A stretch of 64,000 bases of DNA from JACQXM01 sp964569425 (GTDB taxonomy: Bacteria; Planctomycetota; Phycisphaerae; UBA1845). The notes beneath the pieces were generated by a model that was not told where the DNA came from, ran no database searches, and saw only the letters and a list, made by a program, of their open reading frames with translations. The first letter of the stretch is position 1. Each line of letters opens with the position of its first letter. A program made the translations under genes and the position numbers. The stretch is taken from assembly GCA_964569425.1 (NCBI GenBank), contig CAZMVD010000008.1:1-64000 (forward strand), read 5' to 3'. Positions 25,636 through 34,080 of this stretch are shown here, one piece after another.

Positions 25636-27348
25636 TTACTCCTCCTCCTGCTGGTCACTTGGTCTTTCAACCCCCGGCGCTACCTTCGTCCGGTCCGGCA
25701 CTTGACCGGCCAGCACCACCGTGCGCGCCAGAATGTCACCCAGCCGCTGCCGCGCGGGGGTCAGCACCACCAGCAGCACCAGCGGGGGAAAGTAAAACTC
25801 CACGCAGCGCAACGCGTTGCGCACCAGGATCGCGCCCGGCCCGCACGGCTTGCCGGAATGGCCGACCACATACAGACCCAGCAGCCGCTTACCCACCGTC
25901 GTTCGCGCCGCCAACTCCATCACCGCCGTGTACACGCCGACAATGCTTCCCATCACCGGAAGAAAAAGAAATCGCGTCGCGGATTGCGCCGCCGGTGTCG
26001 CCTGCGCGTATTCCGCAACATCCAGCCCCTGCCGCAGAACCATGACGTACAACGCCGCTCCCCAGAATGGAAAAACCAGCACGACGTCGATGAGCAGCGC
26101 GGCCGCGCGGCGCCCCAGCGGCGCCAACACCGCGTGGGCGGTCAACGGCACTTCGACAAGCACGCTGTCGCGCCGCCAGATGAAGATTGCCGAGAGAATC
26201 CCCGCCAGCACCGCGTATTGCAGCAGCATCGATGCTGAAGGGCTTACGACCGGCTGCGGCGCACGAGAAAGTGCCTTCACCGTCGTCCATGGCTCGACCG
26301 GCGTGCGAGACTCGGAATCCCAGAGTGCCATTCGCGCTTCGCCGCCGCGGTCGGCAATCGCCACCGCCATTCGTCCCGCAAACACGCCCACCGCAAACGG
26401 ATGTTGGAGCCGCAGCGCCGCGCCCCCGTCCTCCTGAAGTTCCGCGCCCGTCCGCCAGTTTCCGTCGGTGAACCGAAAGGGCTGTACCGCGTGTCCGTCC
26501 GACCGGCGGAGAACCGCCAGCACCACCGGATCTTCCCCCGTCCAGCCGCCAGCCAGGGCGCTGGGCACGTCGTTAAACGAAAGGGTGGCCACGGTCGACC
26601 AGTCCGTGTTGATCCCGGAAGAGACGTGATGGCGGTAGCCGGCCCCGTCGGGCGAAAACCGGTGCAGGCAGTGAACGACGCCGCCGCGCGCCAACAGGAT
26701 CAACGACGAAAAATGCGGCCCCAGGCCCTCCGGACCGGCACGATCCAGCTCCCATTGACCGTGCGCGTAACGCACCAGAACCAGCTCCGTGTCCGGCACG
26801 GTCGTTGGCGCATCCGTCGGCGCCGCCGTTTCCGCGCCCTCCGGCGTGTCCCAGGCAGCGGATTGTGTTCGAGCCTCGACAATCTGCTGCGCCTGGCGGT
26901 GCGTGACCAGCGCATACAGCACCGGCCGCTCCTGATCGGCCGTCAGCGCCAACGGCAACGCAGAGCGCGGAAGGGTGAGTTCGTTGAATTGCGTTCGCGA
27001 AGGCGTAGCCTCCCAGAGCGACGCACGCGGCGCATAGCGGCGATGCGTCCCGTCGCGATAGATGGCATGGAGTTGGGTCTCTCTCACCGCGGCGAAGCGA
27101 ATGCTGCCGGTGGCAACGTTGCGCAACGCGAAAAACCGCCCTGCCGTGGCGTCACCGGCGCTGCGATACGCAAACCGCAGCAACAGCGTTCCATCCGGTT
27201 CCGGTTGGCGTTGGAACACCCAGAGTATCTCGTCATTGCCGACCAGCACGAGTTCCTGCGGATCCGCGGCCAGGCTCGCGTCGCTCGCCAGCGCCGAACT
27301 CACCAGGACCAGTGCAATGCGCATCAATCGGAGAGGTCGTCCAAACAT
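25636..27348 (-). CDS. RDD-family membrane protein with large N-terminal beta-rich domain
   Basis: 570 residues from ATG 27348; ATG 27327 is an alternative. A signal-like segment (RIALVLVSSALASDASLAA) precedes ~400 exported residues of beta-strand repeats resembling a propeller (LLRFAYRSAGDA, FHRFSPDGAGYRHH-type blades). A single membrane segment (MLLQYAVLAGILSAIFIW) and then an RDD domain follow: LGRRAAALLIDVVLVFPF, TTVGKRLLGLYVV and ILVRNALRCVEFY. RDD domains are membrane modules of poorly known function, sometimes linked to ion transport. The upstream leader carries a promoter-like motif. Tail to tail with cysS. Confidence 0.75.
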   Translation of the reverse strand: MFGRPLRLMRIALVLVSSALASDASLAADPQELVLVGNDEILWVFQRQPEPDGTLLLRFAYRSAGDATAGRFFALRNVATGSIRFAAVRETQLHAIYRDGTHRRYAPRASLWEATPSRTQFNELTLPRSALPLALTADQERPVLYALVTHRQAQQIVEARTQSAAWDTPEGAETAAPTDAPTTVPDTELVLVRYAHGQWELDRAGPEGLGPHFSSLILLARGGVVHCLHRFSPDGAGYRHHVSSGINTDWSTVATLSFNDVPSALAGGWTGEDPVVLAVLRRSDGHAVQPFRFTDGNWRTGAELQEDGGAALRLQHPFAVGVFAGRMAVAIADRGGEARMALWDSESRTPVEPWTTVKALSRAPQPVVSPSASMLLQYAVLAGILSAIFIWRRDSVLVEVPLTAHAVLAPLGRRAAALLIDVVLVFPFWGAALYVMVLRQGLDVAEYAQATPAAQSATRFLFLPVMGSIVGVYTAVMELAARTTVGKRLLGLYVVGHSGKPCGPGAILVRNALRCVEFYFPPLVLLVVLTPARQRLGDILARTVVLAGQVPDRTKVAPGVERPSDQQEEE

Positions 27349-27400
27349 GGAGATTCGGCGTCGTGCGCGATTCGCGGGTGCAGGGAAAGGCATCGATGGC

Positions 27401-27429
27401 ATTATGGTGAAGGCCTGCGTCCGCGGCAA
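27401..27429 (-). promoter_or_regulatory. Candidate sigma-70 promoter upstream of the RDD gene
   Basis: On the minus strand TTGCCG (27424-27429) and CATAAT (27401-27406) are separated by exactly 17 bp, about 50 bases before the ATG at 27348. The -35 side is embedded in GGGGGCTTGCCTTGCC, which recurs in related form upstream of ftsK. Confidence 0.45.
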
Positions 27430-27479
27430 GGCAAGCCCCCGCTGCGGCGAAGCGTGATCACCGGCGCAGCTCACCTGCC

Positions 27480-28328
27480 TTAATGGGTTCGCGAATCGAA
27501 TTGGCAGGCCGGGGGCGCGGCGAATTGAATACTCGACTCCGTGACTTCGCTCACCAGCGACCACTTGCGAATCTGAAAACGCAACGCACTATCCGATTGC
27601 GGCCAGCTCACCGAAACTTCCCCCGGCAGGAACACGTCGCCCAGATCCTGGCGGCGATACCCGTCCAGCCGCGCGTCCATCACCACGTCGCCCCTCGAAT
27701 CTCGAAAGATTACCCGTCGCACCAGTCGCGGCGCAAACCGATCGAGCCAATACTCTTTCTCCAGCACCAACTGCCCGCGATCGTCGCGCGGCAGAAACAT
27801 CACCTGCTGATGCTCGTCCTCTATGCGCTGGACCTGGCGAACACCGCCCGGACCCAGCCAGTGCGTCGGAATCGGTCGCAGCCCCAGCGCGTCGATCATC
27901 TGATCCGCCCGCAGGGGAATGCCCTCCGGCAGGTCGTCCTCCCGGTCATGGCGACCGCAATAGAATTGCTCATCATCCCTTGTGTATACCCAGTACGCCT
28001 CCTGATTCGAGCCCACCAGCACTTGCGACTCGCCGAACTTCCTCAGGTCAAAGCGCAGGTTTCGCGGCCCAAGGTAGAAAAGCGTTCCGTCGGCGTGGTA
28101 ACTCCGCCGCCGTCCCTCGAGCCGTACGTGGCCGTCCACCGTGCCGATTGCCCGGACCGTTCCGGGAATCGCCGCTATGTTCGCATTGACAATGCGCGCC
28201 GCATCCGCCAACGGCAGCGCTTCCAACGGCACCCGCACCACGGGACGATGGCATCCGCCAATCCCGCCCAAGGTTGCCGCCAATGCACCGGCTATACTGT
28301 GGACCCGCCAGGTCGCGTTAATGCCCAT
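27480..28328 (-). CDS. Putative outer-membrane-associated lipoprotein, function unknown
   Basis: 282 residues from ATG 28328, chosen because AGGGGGGAT lies ~8 bases upstream; an earlier ATG at 28367 lacks one. The signal peptide WRVHSIAGALAATLGGIGG is followed by Cys, giving a likely lipoprotein. The remainder is beta-rich, with DGHVRLEGRRRSYHADGTLFYLGPRNLRFDLRK followed by strands ending in QIRKW. This pattern resembles LolA/LolB-like or DUF4292-like lipoproteins, a tentative comparison. Overlaps the end of the next gene upstream (stop at 28318) by 11 bases, so they share an operon. Confidence 0.72.
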   Translation of the reverse strand: MGINATWRVHSIAGALAATLGGIGGCHRPVVRVPLEALPLADAARIVNANIAAIPGTVRAIGTVDGHVRLEGRRRSYHADGTLFYLGPRNLRFDLRKFGESQVLVGSNQEAYWVYTRDDEQFYCGRHDREDDLPEGIPLRADQMIDALGLRPIPTHWLGPGGVRQVQRIEDEHQQVMFLPRDDRGQLVLEKEYWLDRFAPRLVRRVIFRDSRGDVVMDARLDGYRRQDLGDVFLPGEVSVSWPQSDSALRFQIRKWSLVSEVTESSIQFAAPPACQFDSRTH

Positions 28329-28899
28329 CGTCGGCGATCCCCCCTTCCTGGGGATGATCCGGCGCATCTTCCTCGCTCGCCAGTTCCTGCGCCCAGGGCC
28401 CCATGTCGCCGTGGAGTATGGCGCTCAATTGTGCGCTCACCGATTGAACTTCCGCGTCCGAAAGTCGGGGATTGACCACCGTGTGCCGGGACTGGTCCTT
28501 CACCAGCGTCATGTCCCAGGTTTCAACGCCCCCAACACTGGTAGTGCCTTCGTAGCGCAGTTTTCGCTTGCGCATCAGGATCAGCGCCAGCACAAATCGA
28601 AACTGCACGCGGGCCGGTTCCACTTCGCGCGCCAGCCGCAGGAAGAACTGCACCAGCAGATCGTCATCCACCAGCAGCCGTTTCCGCTTCCGACTGACCG
28701 GCACCCGCGTCTTGAAGAAACAGAATGCCCCTTCCGGCGCGCCCTGCCATCCCCCCAGGCTGTAGTCCGCCCGCCGGAAAGTCTCACCCTCTTCGAAAAG
28801 AACGGTGTAGAACTCCTCCCCCTCCTCCAGCTTGTGCCCGGTAACCGCGCACACTCCATGAGGGCTGTCCACCTGCCAGGTCGTTTTGAACATCGCCAT
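28318..28899 (-). CDS. Conserved hypothetical protein with a C-x-x-TG-type N-terminal motif
   Basis: 193 residues from ATG 28899, with CAGGGA upstream. N-terminal block: TWQVDSPHGVCAVTGHKLEEGEEFYTVLFEEG, then FRRADYSLGGW and FCFFKTRVP. A basic stretch RKRKRLLVDDDLLVQFFLRLAREVEP and a hydrophobic-basic segment VLALILMRKRKLRYEG follow. I recall this arrangement from unannotated planctomycete proteins but know no function. No signal peptide, so probably cytoplasmic. Acidic, poorly ordered C-terminus. First gene of a two-gene minus-strand unit with the lipoprotein; divergent from the L,D-transpeptidase gene. Confidence 0.72.
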   Translation of the reverse strand: MAMFKTTWQVDSPHGVCAVTGHKLEEGEEFYTVLFEEGETFRRADYSLGGWQGAPEGAFCFFKTRVPVSRKRKRLLVDDDLLVQFFLRLAREVEPARVQFRFVLALILMRKRKLRYEGTTSVGGVETWDMTLVKDQSRHTVVNPRLSDAEVQSVSAQLSAILHGDMGPWAQELASEEDAPDHPQEGGIADDGH

Positions 28900-29153
28900 G
28901 ATCTTCCCTGATCGCCTTTCCCGGTCCGCCGGCCGTTTGAGGGCGCCGCGCGTTCTCGCCCGCGCCGTGGTTGGCCATTGAAGATGCACCAGCCGCCAAC
29001 GTCAAGGCAGCCTCAGACCTTTCGCCGTCGTCTCCTTTTTTCTTGGTTTGCAATCCCGCGCACGATGACTATGCTGGGCAAGACTCCGTTGGGTATCGGC
29101 TGACGCTCGAAACTTCCTCGCTCGTGGGGGGATTTCCGCAGGGAGGCACTTCC

Positions 29154-30254
29154 TTGGCCAGACGTCGAAGAAAAAGAAAAATTCCCGCATTTACCGCCGC
29201 AATCATCGTCGGCTGCGCAGCGTTCGGTTGGTGGTGGATGGGTGGAGACCAGCAAAGCACCAGCGACCTCCGGCCCGCGTACACCCTCGGCCCGCCCATC
29301 TCGGCGAACCGCCGTGCCGACGCGCCGCGGGAGCGCGCCACGCCTGCCGCTCCCCTCAGTGGACCGCAACCGGCGCAATTGTCACCGCCGCCGGCCCAGC
29401 CCACGCTGGCGGCGGCCGATTCCGAAACGCCCCGGCAAACCGCCGCCAACACGCCCACGCCCGCCCGCACAGAGGGTGCGCCGCGTCCCGCGCCGTCGGC
29501 CGTTCCGCAGGAATCCGCCTCGTCGCTGCTGGCTGCCGGCCGGCAGGCCGCCGCGGCCGGCGAACTGGTCGCCGCACGTACTCGCTTCGCCGAGGCGCTC
29601 CAGCGCAACCCCGCCCCCGACGAAGCAAAACTTCTGCGTTCCGAACTAGTTCGCCTCGGCGAAGAGACCATTTTTTCGCCGCGCATCCTCGAAAACGACA
29701 CGCTCACCGAGCGTTACATCATCCAGACCGGCGATTCCCTCGCCAAGATCGCCAACAGATTCAAGGTCTCCGCCGATCTGCTCGCCGCCGTTAACGGCAT
29801 CGCCGACAAGAACCGCATCCGCGCCGGCCAGGCCATCAAGGTCGTGCACGGGCCCTTTCGCGCCGTCGTCGATAAGAGAAGTTACACCTTGGACCTGCTT
29901 CTCGCTGACGTCCTCGTCCGCCAGTTTCCCGTCGGCCTCGGTGCCGACGGCAGCACCCCCACCGGCCAGTGGCAGGTCAGCACCAAGCTCGTCAATCCGA
30001 CCTATTACCCCCCGCGCGGCGGTGCCATCATCGCCGCCGACGACCCCAAGAACCCCCTCGGCGAGCGCTGGATCGGCCTCGTGGGGCTCGCCGGCGAAGC
30101 CCTCGGCCAGGAACGCTACGGCATTCACGGAACCATCGAGCCCGAAACCATCGGCCGCGATGCCTCACTCGGCTGCATTCGCCTTCATAACAAAGACGTG
30201 GAATCGCTCTACATGTGCCTGGTGGAAAAGCACTCCACGGTGATTGTGAAATGA
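29154..30254 (+). CDS. LysM-containing L,D-transpeptidase (YkuD family)
   Basis: 366 residues from TTG 29154, chosen because AGGGAGG lies 7 bases upstream; the open frame extends to 28971 without a ribosome binding site. N-terminal basic segment then a membrane anchor (FTAAIIVGCAAFGWWWMGG). A long Pro/Ala-rich linker and an Ala-rich helical stretch precede a LysM domain (YIIQTGDSLAKIANRFKVSADLLAAVNGI...IRAGQAIKV). The YkuD catalytic domain ends GIHGTIEPETIGRDASLGCIRLHNKDV, with the catalytic His and Cys of HG...S-x-GC-x-R. Forms 3-3 peptidoglycan cross-links or attaches proteins to the wall. 33 bp before the Sec-containing gene. Confidence 0.88.
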   Translation: MARRRRKRKIPAFTAAIIVGCAAFGWWWMGGDQQSTSDLRPAYTLGPPISANRRADAPRERATPAAPLSGPQPAQLSPPPAQPTLAAADSETPRQTAANTPTPARTEGAPRPAPSAVPQESASSLLAAGRQAAAAGELVAARTRFAEALQRNPAPDEAKLLRSELVRLGEETIFSPRILENDTLTERYIIQTGDSLAKIANRFKVSADLLAAVNGIADKNRIRAGQAIKVVHGPFRAVVDKRSYTLDLLLADVLVRQFPVGLGADGSTPTGQWQVSTKLVNPTYYPPRGGAIIAADDPKNPLGERWIGLVGLAGEALGQERYGIHGTIEPETIGRDASLGCIRLHNKDVESLYMCLVEKHSTVIVK

Positions 30255-30287
30255 CCGCTTGCTTCGGCCCCCTGGCCGGAGGATACC

Positions 30288-30845
30288 ATGGCCTGGATTT
30301 CCATCATTCCCGAACACGAAGCCCAGGGCCTGCTGGCTGAAATCTACGCCACCGCCGCCCGTCGCGCCGGCCGCGTGTTTAACATCCTGAAAATCCAGAG
30401 CCAGAATGCCGAAGCGCTTCAGGCGTCGATTCAGATGTACCTCGCGCTCATGCACGGCCCCTCGCCGCTGACCCGCGCCCAGCGAGAAATGCTCGCCGTC
30501 GTGGTGTCCAGTGCCAACGAGTGTCACTACTGAGCCACCGCCCACGCGTGGGACCTCCGGTCGGAGGTCGACAATGACCGGTTCGCGCAGCAGGTTCTCA
30601 CCGACTTTGCTCGCGCGCCCCTTTCGCCCGTGGACCGCGCGCTCTGCGACCACGCCATCAAACTCACCCGCGCCCCCGCCAGCGTGCGCCCTGCCGACCT
30701 CGACCGCCTTCGCCAACTCGGCCTCACCGACCGCGCTATTCACGACGCTACGCAGGTGATTGCCTACTTCAACTACATCAACCGAATCGCCGACGGCCTC
30801 GGTGTCGATCTCGAACCCGAAATGACCCCTGGCAGCCCACTATAG
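30288..30845 (+). CDS. AhpD-like / carboxymuconolactone-decarboxylase-family selenoprotein (in-frame TGA = Sec82)
   Basis: ATG 30288, preceded by GGAGGA. Frame 1 reads 81 residues ending SSANECHY, then TGA at 30531-30533, then 103 further residues in the same frame (ATAHAWDLRSEVDND... to EPEMTPGSPL) up to TAG at 30845. The joined product, 185 residues, matches peroxidase-related AhpD-like proteins along its length: MHGPSPLTRAQREMLAVVVSSAN, CHYxxxAHA, LSPVDRALCDHAIKLTRAPASV, and VIAYFNYINRIADGLGVDLEPE. The TGA stands at the second Cys of the CxxC redox motif, giving Cys79-x-x-Sec82. A SECIS-like hairpin follows and SelB is encoded at 13680. Ordinary gene calling would stop at 30533. A nonsense mutation is the alternative. 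Confidence 0.87.
30552..30569 (+). promoter_or_regulatory. Bacterial SECIS-like hairpin
   Basis: GACCTCC (30552-30558), loop GGTC, GGAGGTC (30563-30569): a perfect 7-bp stem with a 4-base loop that begins with two G. The loop begins 25 bases after the TGA at 30531. Bacterial SECIS elements need a stem-loop with a G early in the apical loop about 16-37 bases downstream of UGA, so the geometry fits. It lies within the reading frame. Confidence 0.8.
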
Positions 30846-31418
30846 TAGTCGTCAAATACATCGCGGGGCCGGGCGAGTCGCCGCAGGATCGGCAGCGGGG
30901 CTATGGGACCGGCTTTCCAGCCGGTCGTCTCGGCTTTCGGCGTGTCGCCTACTCTGCTTATTCACTCCCGCTCTCCGCCAAGCTCGCCGCTCATGTTGTT
31001 CTTTCCGGCGTTTCAGGACCCGTCACCCGAGCCGGCACCGCCGGCGCCTGCGGCTGCACCGCCTCGCGATCGATTTGTTGAAGCGTCATCCGTCCGAGAA
31101 CAGCGTCAATGGCAGGAGCCGTATGGCCGGAGCAGCGAGTTCGTAACAGAAATCCGGACGAGGCGAGGAACTTGTTGTGAGCCAGCCCGATATGGGACGG
31201 AGGGCACGAGGAAGTTCACGCGGGGATTGAGGCTCTCTCCGGGCGATTATCGGGTTTCGGCGGTCTTGGGCGCGGAAACTGCGAGCTTCATTTGCCCGGG
31301 GGTCGCGTGTATTGGAAATTGTGTATGCCGCTCCTGCTCGGATGTCGATGCAGAGCGGGGTGTCGTCGCCATAGGGTGACGAGGCCACACCAAACGTGGT
31401 TGGGGAAAGGGTGATCCC
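30846..31418. other. Intergenic region before the first Flp pilin gene
   Basis: 573 bases with no supported gene; the long open frame across it has no recognisable domain and lacks a convincing start. It contains the GACCGGCT hairpin at 30907 and presumably the pilin promoter. Confidence 0.4.
30907..30926 (+). terminator. Hairpin after the selenoprotein gene, possible terminator
   Basis: GACCGGCT-TTCC-AGCCGGTC forms a perfect 8-bp stem with a 4-base loop, 61 bases after the stop codon. There is no good T-run behind it, so it may be a transcript-end hairpin or an intergenic palindromic element. Confidence 0.45.
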
Positions 31419-31598
31419 ATGAAGGCATTCATTCAGAAAGCACGCGCGTTTTGGCGCAACGAAGACGGTCCGACGGCGACTGAGTATGCGGTGCTGCTGG
31501 CGCTGATCATCGTCGGGGTCCTGGCGACAATGTCGCAGTTCGGGGCCCGGGTGGATTCGATCTACGTGACCATCGCCACAGCATTCGGGCAGATTTGA
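31419..31598 (+). CDS. flp1: Flp-type pilin 1
   Basis: 59 residues, too short for many gene callers. A basic N-terminus (KAFIQKARAFWRNEDG) is followed by the Flp prepilin processing site: cleavage after Gly, then PTATEYAVLLALIIVGVLA, with the conserved Glu-Tyr and a hydrophobic helix. This is the structural subunit of Tad pili. Paired with a second, similar pilin at 32469. GGGGAAAGGG lies upstream. First gene of the pilus locus. Confidence 0.92.
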   Translation: MKAFIQKARAFWRNEDGPTATEYAVLLALIIVGVLATMSQFGARVDSIYVTIATAFGQI

Positions 31599-32468
31599 GC
31601 GCGACCGTGCGGCGGCGGGCGCTGGTGTACGCGGCAGCCTCGGGGCGGTCGGGTATGTGGCGCGTTTGCCGGTTCTCGTCCGAAGAGATTGACTGGGGGG
31701 ATGGGCGTATCAAGTCAACCGCGCGTTCGCGCCGTCGGTATTCGACGGGGTGACCGCACAGTCAAGCACAACGGTCATTCCTCCGGTTTCCAGGAAACGC
31801 TGATGGGGGAGCATTGCAATTGCGTCCGGGGAGTCATGGATGTCCCGGGCGCAGGTGGGCGGCGAGTTCGACGGATGGGCGTCGAGGATCGCCATGAGCC
31901 GGAAACCAGAGCGTTCATCGCGATGGGTTTGCTTGCTCCTGAATATCCGGAGGTGCTGATGGGACTGGTTTCCTCAGCCAAGTTTCCCGCGGCGTCGACC
32001 GAAGAAGCGGGACCAATGGTCCGGGAATCTGTGGATGCACCGGCGGAGTGCCGGGGTCGTCCCAGGGGACGGGCCGGGTTTGATCAGCCGGCAGCGGTTG
32101 GTTCCACCGCTGCATCATCAGGTGTTTTCCAGTGCCATTTGCCTGGCACTTGTTTGTTTCGTACGGTGTATTCGTGAGGGCGGTCGCAGCCGCCACGATG
32201 TGTGTGGCCCGGTGCGACTGAGGGGAAGGAAGGCGTCACATCGGACCACCTTTCCCGAACCCGTTCGGGATTGTGACTTCCGGGGGATTGCGCCTGAGAA
32301 AAGGTGCACCAGGTTCCCGGAATCCACCAGGGGTGTTCAAACTCGTTACCCGCAGGAGGTTCGAGTCGTTTACAAGGGAGGGGTTGCGGCGCCACATCGG
32401 CGCTGCGGCGACCTTCGGGTAGCAAAGGGCTGCGAGGTCAGTCCTATGTCTTGGAAGGGAGATTACCA
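31599..32468. other. Long 870-base spacer between the two pilin genes
   Basis: No convincing gene: the open frames present lack domains and good starts. It contains a nested hairpin: TCCCGAA-CCCG-TTCGGGA at 32253-32270, flanked by GTCACA (32235-32240) and TGTGAC (32272-32277) that can also pair. This is about 200 bases upstream of flp2 and may be a leader-RNA structure. It could also hold a separate promoter for flp2. Confidence 0.45.
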
Positions 32469-32648
32469 ATGGTCAATTTCGTGAACACTGCGAAGCGTTT
32501 CCTGAAGTCTGAGGATGGCCCGACGGCGACGGAATACGCGGTCATGCTGGCCCTGATCATCGTGGTATGCATTGCCACGGTGTCTTCGCTGGGCAGCAGC
32601 GTGGACGGCATTTTCAGCGACGTAGACACGGCGCTGAAGGCGATGTAG
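32469..32648 (+). CDS. flp2: Flp-type pilin 2
   Basis: 59 residues from ATG 32469, with GGGAG upstream. Its first half parallels flp1: FLKSEDG|PTATEYAVMLALIIV. The two differ mainly at the N-terminus and in the C-terminal ~20 residues (this one ends SDVDTALKAM). Probably a duplicate pilin with its own role, either major versus minor subunit or differential expression. Followed after ~230 bp by tadV. Confidence 0.92.
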   Translation: MVNFVNTAKRFLKSEDGPTATEYAVMLALIIVVCIATVSSLGSSVDGIFSDVDTALKAM

Positions 32649-32877
32649 TCCGCGGTTGCGGACGCGGTCTTCCGGCGGGTCGGGCAGCGGCCTGGTCCTG
32701 ACCGGATGACTCGGGGGGATTCAAGGGGGGTGGGCGTCGCCGGCGACGGTGGCGCCCACCACCTTATCCCGCGGGTGCGGGGGAACGGGAAACGAAGCGC
32801 AAGACCAAGCGGTGGGGGAACGGGCGGTACGCTACCGACCGGTCGCCACGGCGATGTTCCAATGGGGGACGCAGACA

Positions 32878-33432
32878 ATGGACATGGGATTCTGGACAGT
32901 GACTTGCGCGATCCTGGTTCCCGGTACGCTATTGGCATCCTGGATTGACTACGCCCAGCGGCGGGTGCCCAACTGGTTGAATGCGACATTGATTGCGCTG
33001 GGGTTTGTGGTCCAAGGCATTTACTTCGGGTGGTCGGGACTGGGCGTCGGACTGCTGGGGTTGTTCACAGGGTTTGGGCTGTTGATTGTGCCCTGGCTGA
33101 TGCACGGGATGGGCGCGGGGGACGTGAAGCTGATGGCCGCCATCGGCGTATTCCTGGGACCGTTGCTGACCTTCTATTCGTTTGCGCTTGGCGCGGTCAT
33201 CGGCGCCGGGGCGGCGATCGTGATGATTCTATCGACGGGGCGTGCGCGGATGGCGCTGTCCAACATGGGGATCATCATGATGAAGTGCTCGAATCGCCAG
33301 ACCATGTTCAGTGACTTTGGTTCGGCGAAGAGCTTCGGGGCGACGTCGCAACTGCTGCCGTACGGGGTGCCGTTGACGGCGGGGACGTTGCTGGTTCTGG
33401 GGGCGAAAATGTTCGGCTGGTGGGGGATTTGA
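32878..33432 (+). CDS. tadV: Prepilin peptidase TadV/CpaA (A24 family)
   Basis: 184 residues from ATG 32878, preceded by GGGGGA. Inner-membrane aspartic protease that removes the leader from Flp prepilins. The catalytic Asp residues are in ASWIDYAQRRVPNW and HGMGAGDVKLMAAIGVFLG (GxGD motif). Five to six hydrophobic segments. This is the short form without the methylase domain, as usual for Tad peptidases. It ends 2 bases before the tadE start. Confidence 0.9.
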   Translation: MDMGFWTVTCAILVPGTLLASWIDYAQRRVPNWLNATLIALGFVVQGIYFGWSGLGVGLLGLFTGFGLLIVPWLMHGMGAGDVKLMAAIGVFLGPLLTFYSFALGAVIGAGAAIVMILSTGRARMALSNMGIIMMKCSNRQTMFSDFGSAKSFGATSQLLPYGVPLTAGTLLVLGAKMFGWWGI

Positions 33433-33434
33433 CC

Positions 33435-33875
33435 ATGAGGCGAGGCCTTTTCATCAAGCGGAAGGCTACGGGCGACGGGTTCCGCGCCCGTGCCGCGGCG
33501 ATCGTGGAGTTTGCGGTGGTGCTGCCGCTGCTGCTCACGATTCTTTTCGGGATTATCGAGTACGGGTTTGTGTTCCTGATTCGGCAGTCGCTCCAACATG
33601 CGGCGCGGGAGGGATGCCGCCTGGCGGTGCTGCAAACGTCGGTCGAGCCGTACGCCAACGTGACGGCTCGGATTGCCGAAGTGATGGGGCCCACCGGGTT
33701 GACGACCTATACGGTGAACATGACCCATGCCACACCGGCCAATCCGGTGGAGACGGTCACAGTGACCGTGCCGTACAACGACGTTTCGCTGGTGGGCGGT
33801 TTTTTCGGCACGCAAAACTATGACCTGACGGGAAGCTGCAGCATGCGCAAGGAAGGATTCGATGACGGTTCGTGA
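33435..33875 (+). CDS. tadE: TadE-like pseudopilin / pilus assembly protein
   Basis: 146 residues from ATG 33435, with GGGGGA upstream. The N-terminal TadE block RAAAIVEFAVVLPLLLTILFGIIEYGFVFLIRQSLQHAAREGCRLAV has the EF...E-x-G pattern after a basic leader and a hydrophobic helix. The remainder is a beta-rich extracytoplasmic part with no further domain. Directly follows tadV, and a strong terminator 70 bases downstream ends this transcript. Confidence 0.88.
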   Translation: MRRGLFIKRKATGDGFRARAAAIVEFAVVLPLLLTILFGIIEYGFVFLIRQSLQHAAREGCRLAVLQTSVEPYANVTARIAEVMGPTGLTTYTVNMTHATPANPVETVTVTVPYNDVSLVGGFFGTQNYDLTGSCSMRKEGFDDGS

Positions 33876-33945
33876 CCGTGGTCGATTCGTGCATGCCGAA
33901 AAGAGATTGACAGGCAAGCCGGTCCCGGCGGCCTGACGAAGGAGC

Positions 33946-33987
33946 GGCGCCCCCGCGTCCGGCGTGACGCGGGGGACGCGCCTTTTT
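33946..33987 (+). terminator. Rho-independent terminator after tadE
   Basis: CCCCCGCGTC (33950-33959) and GACGCGGGGG (33966-33975) form a perfect 10-bp stem with a 6-base loop. An outer GGCG can pair with CGCC after one bulged base, and TTTTT follows. It separates the flp/tadV/tadE unit from the DUF1624-like gene and argues against a GTG at 33964 as that gene's start, since that GTG falls in the hairpin. Confidence 0.9.
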
Positions 33988-34080
33988 CAGGCGGCGTTCG
34001 ATTGGCGGAGAAGGCCGGGTTGCGGCCGGCGGTCGCAGGGCAAGTTCAGTGCCTCCCCGTTCGCGCCGGAAGGGCAATTC

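Noticed and set aside
30903..31379. 158-codon open frame before flp1
   Set aside because: No recognisable domain; starts inside a palindromic hairpin and has Pro/Arg-rich filler.
31689..32177. Open frame in the spacer between the two pilin genes
   Set aside because: No domain, signal or good ribosome binding site; composition reads as non-coding.
32281..32460. Possible cyclic-di-GMP (GEMM) riboswitch upstream of flp2
   Set aside because: A GCAAAGGGC-like string is present, but the conserved CACGCAAAGGGCAAACC core and tetraloop receptor are missing.
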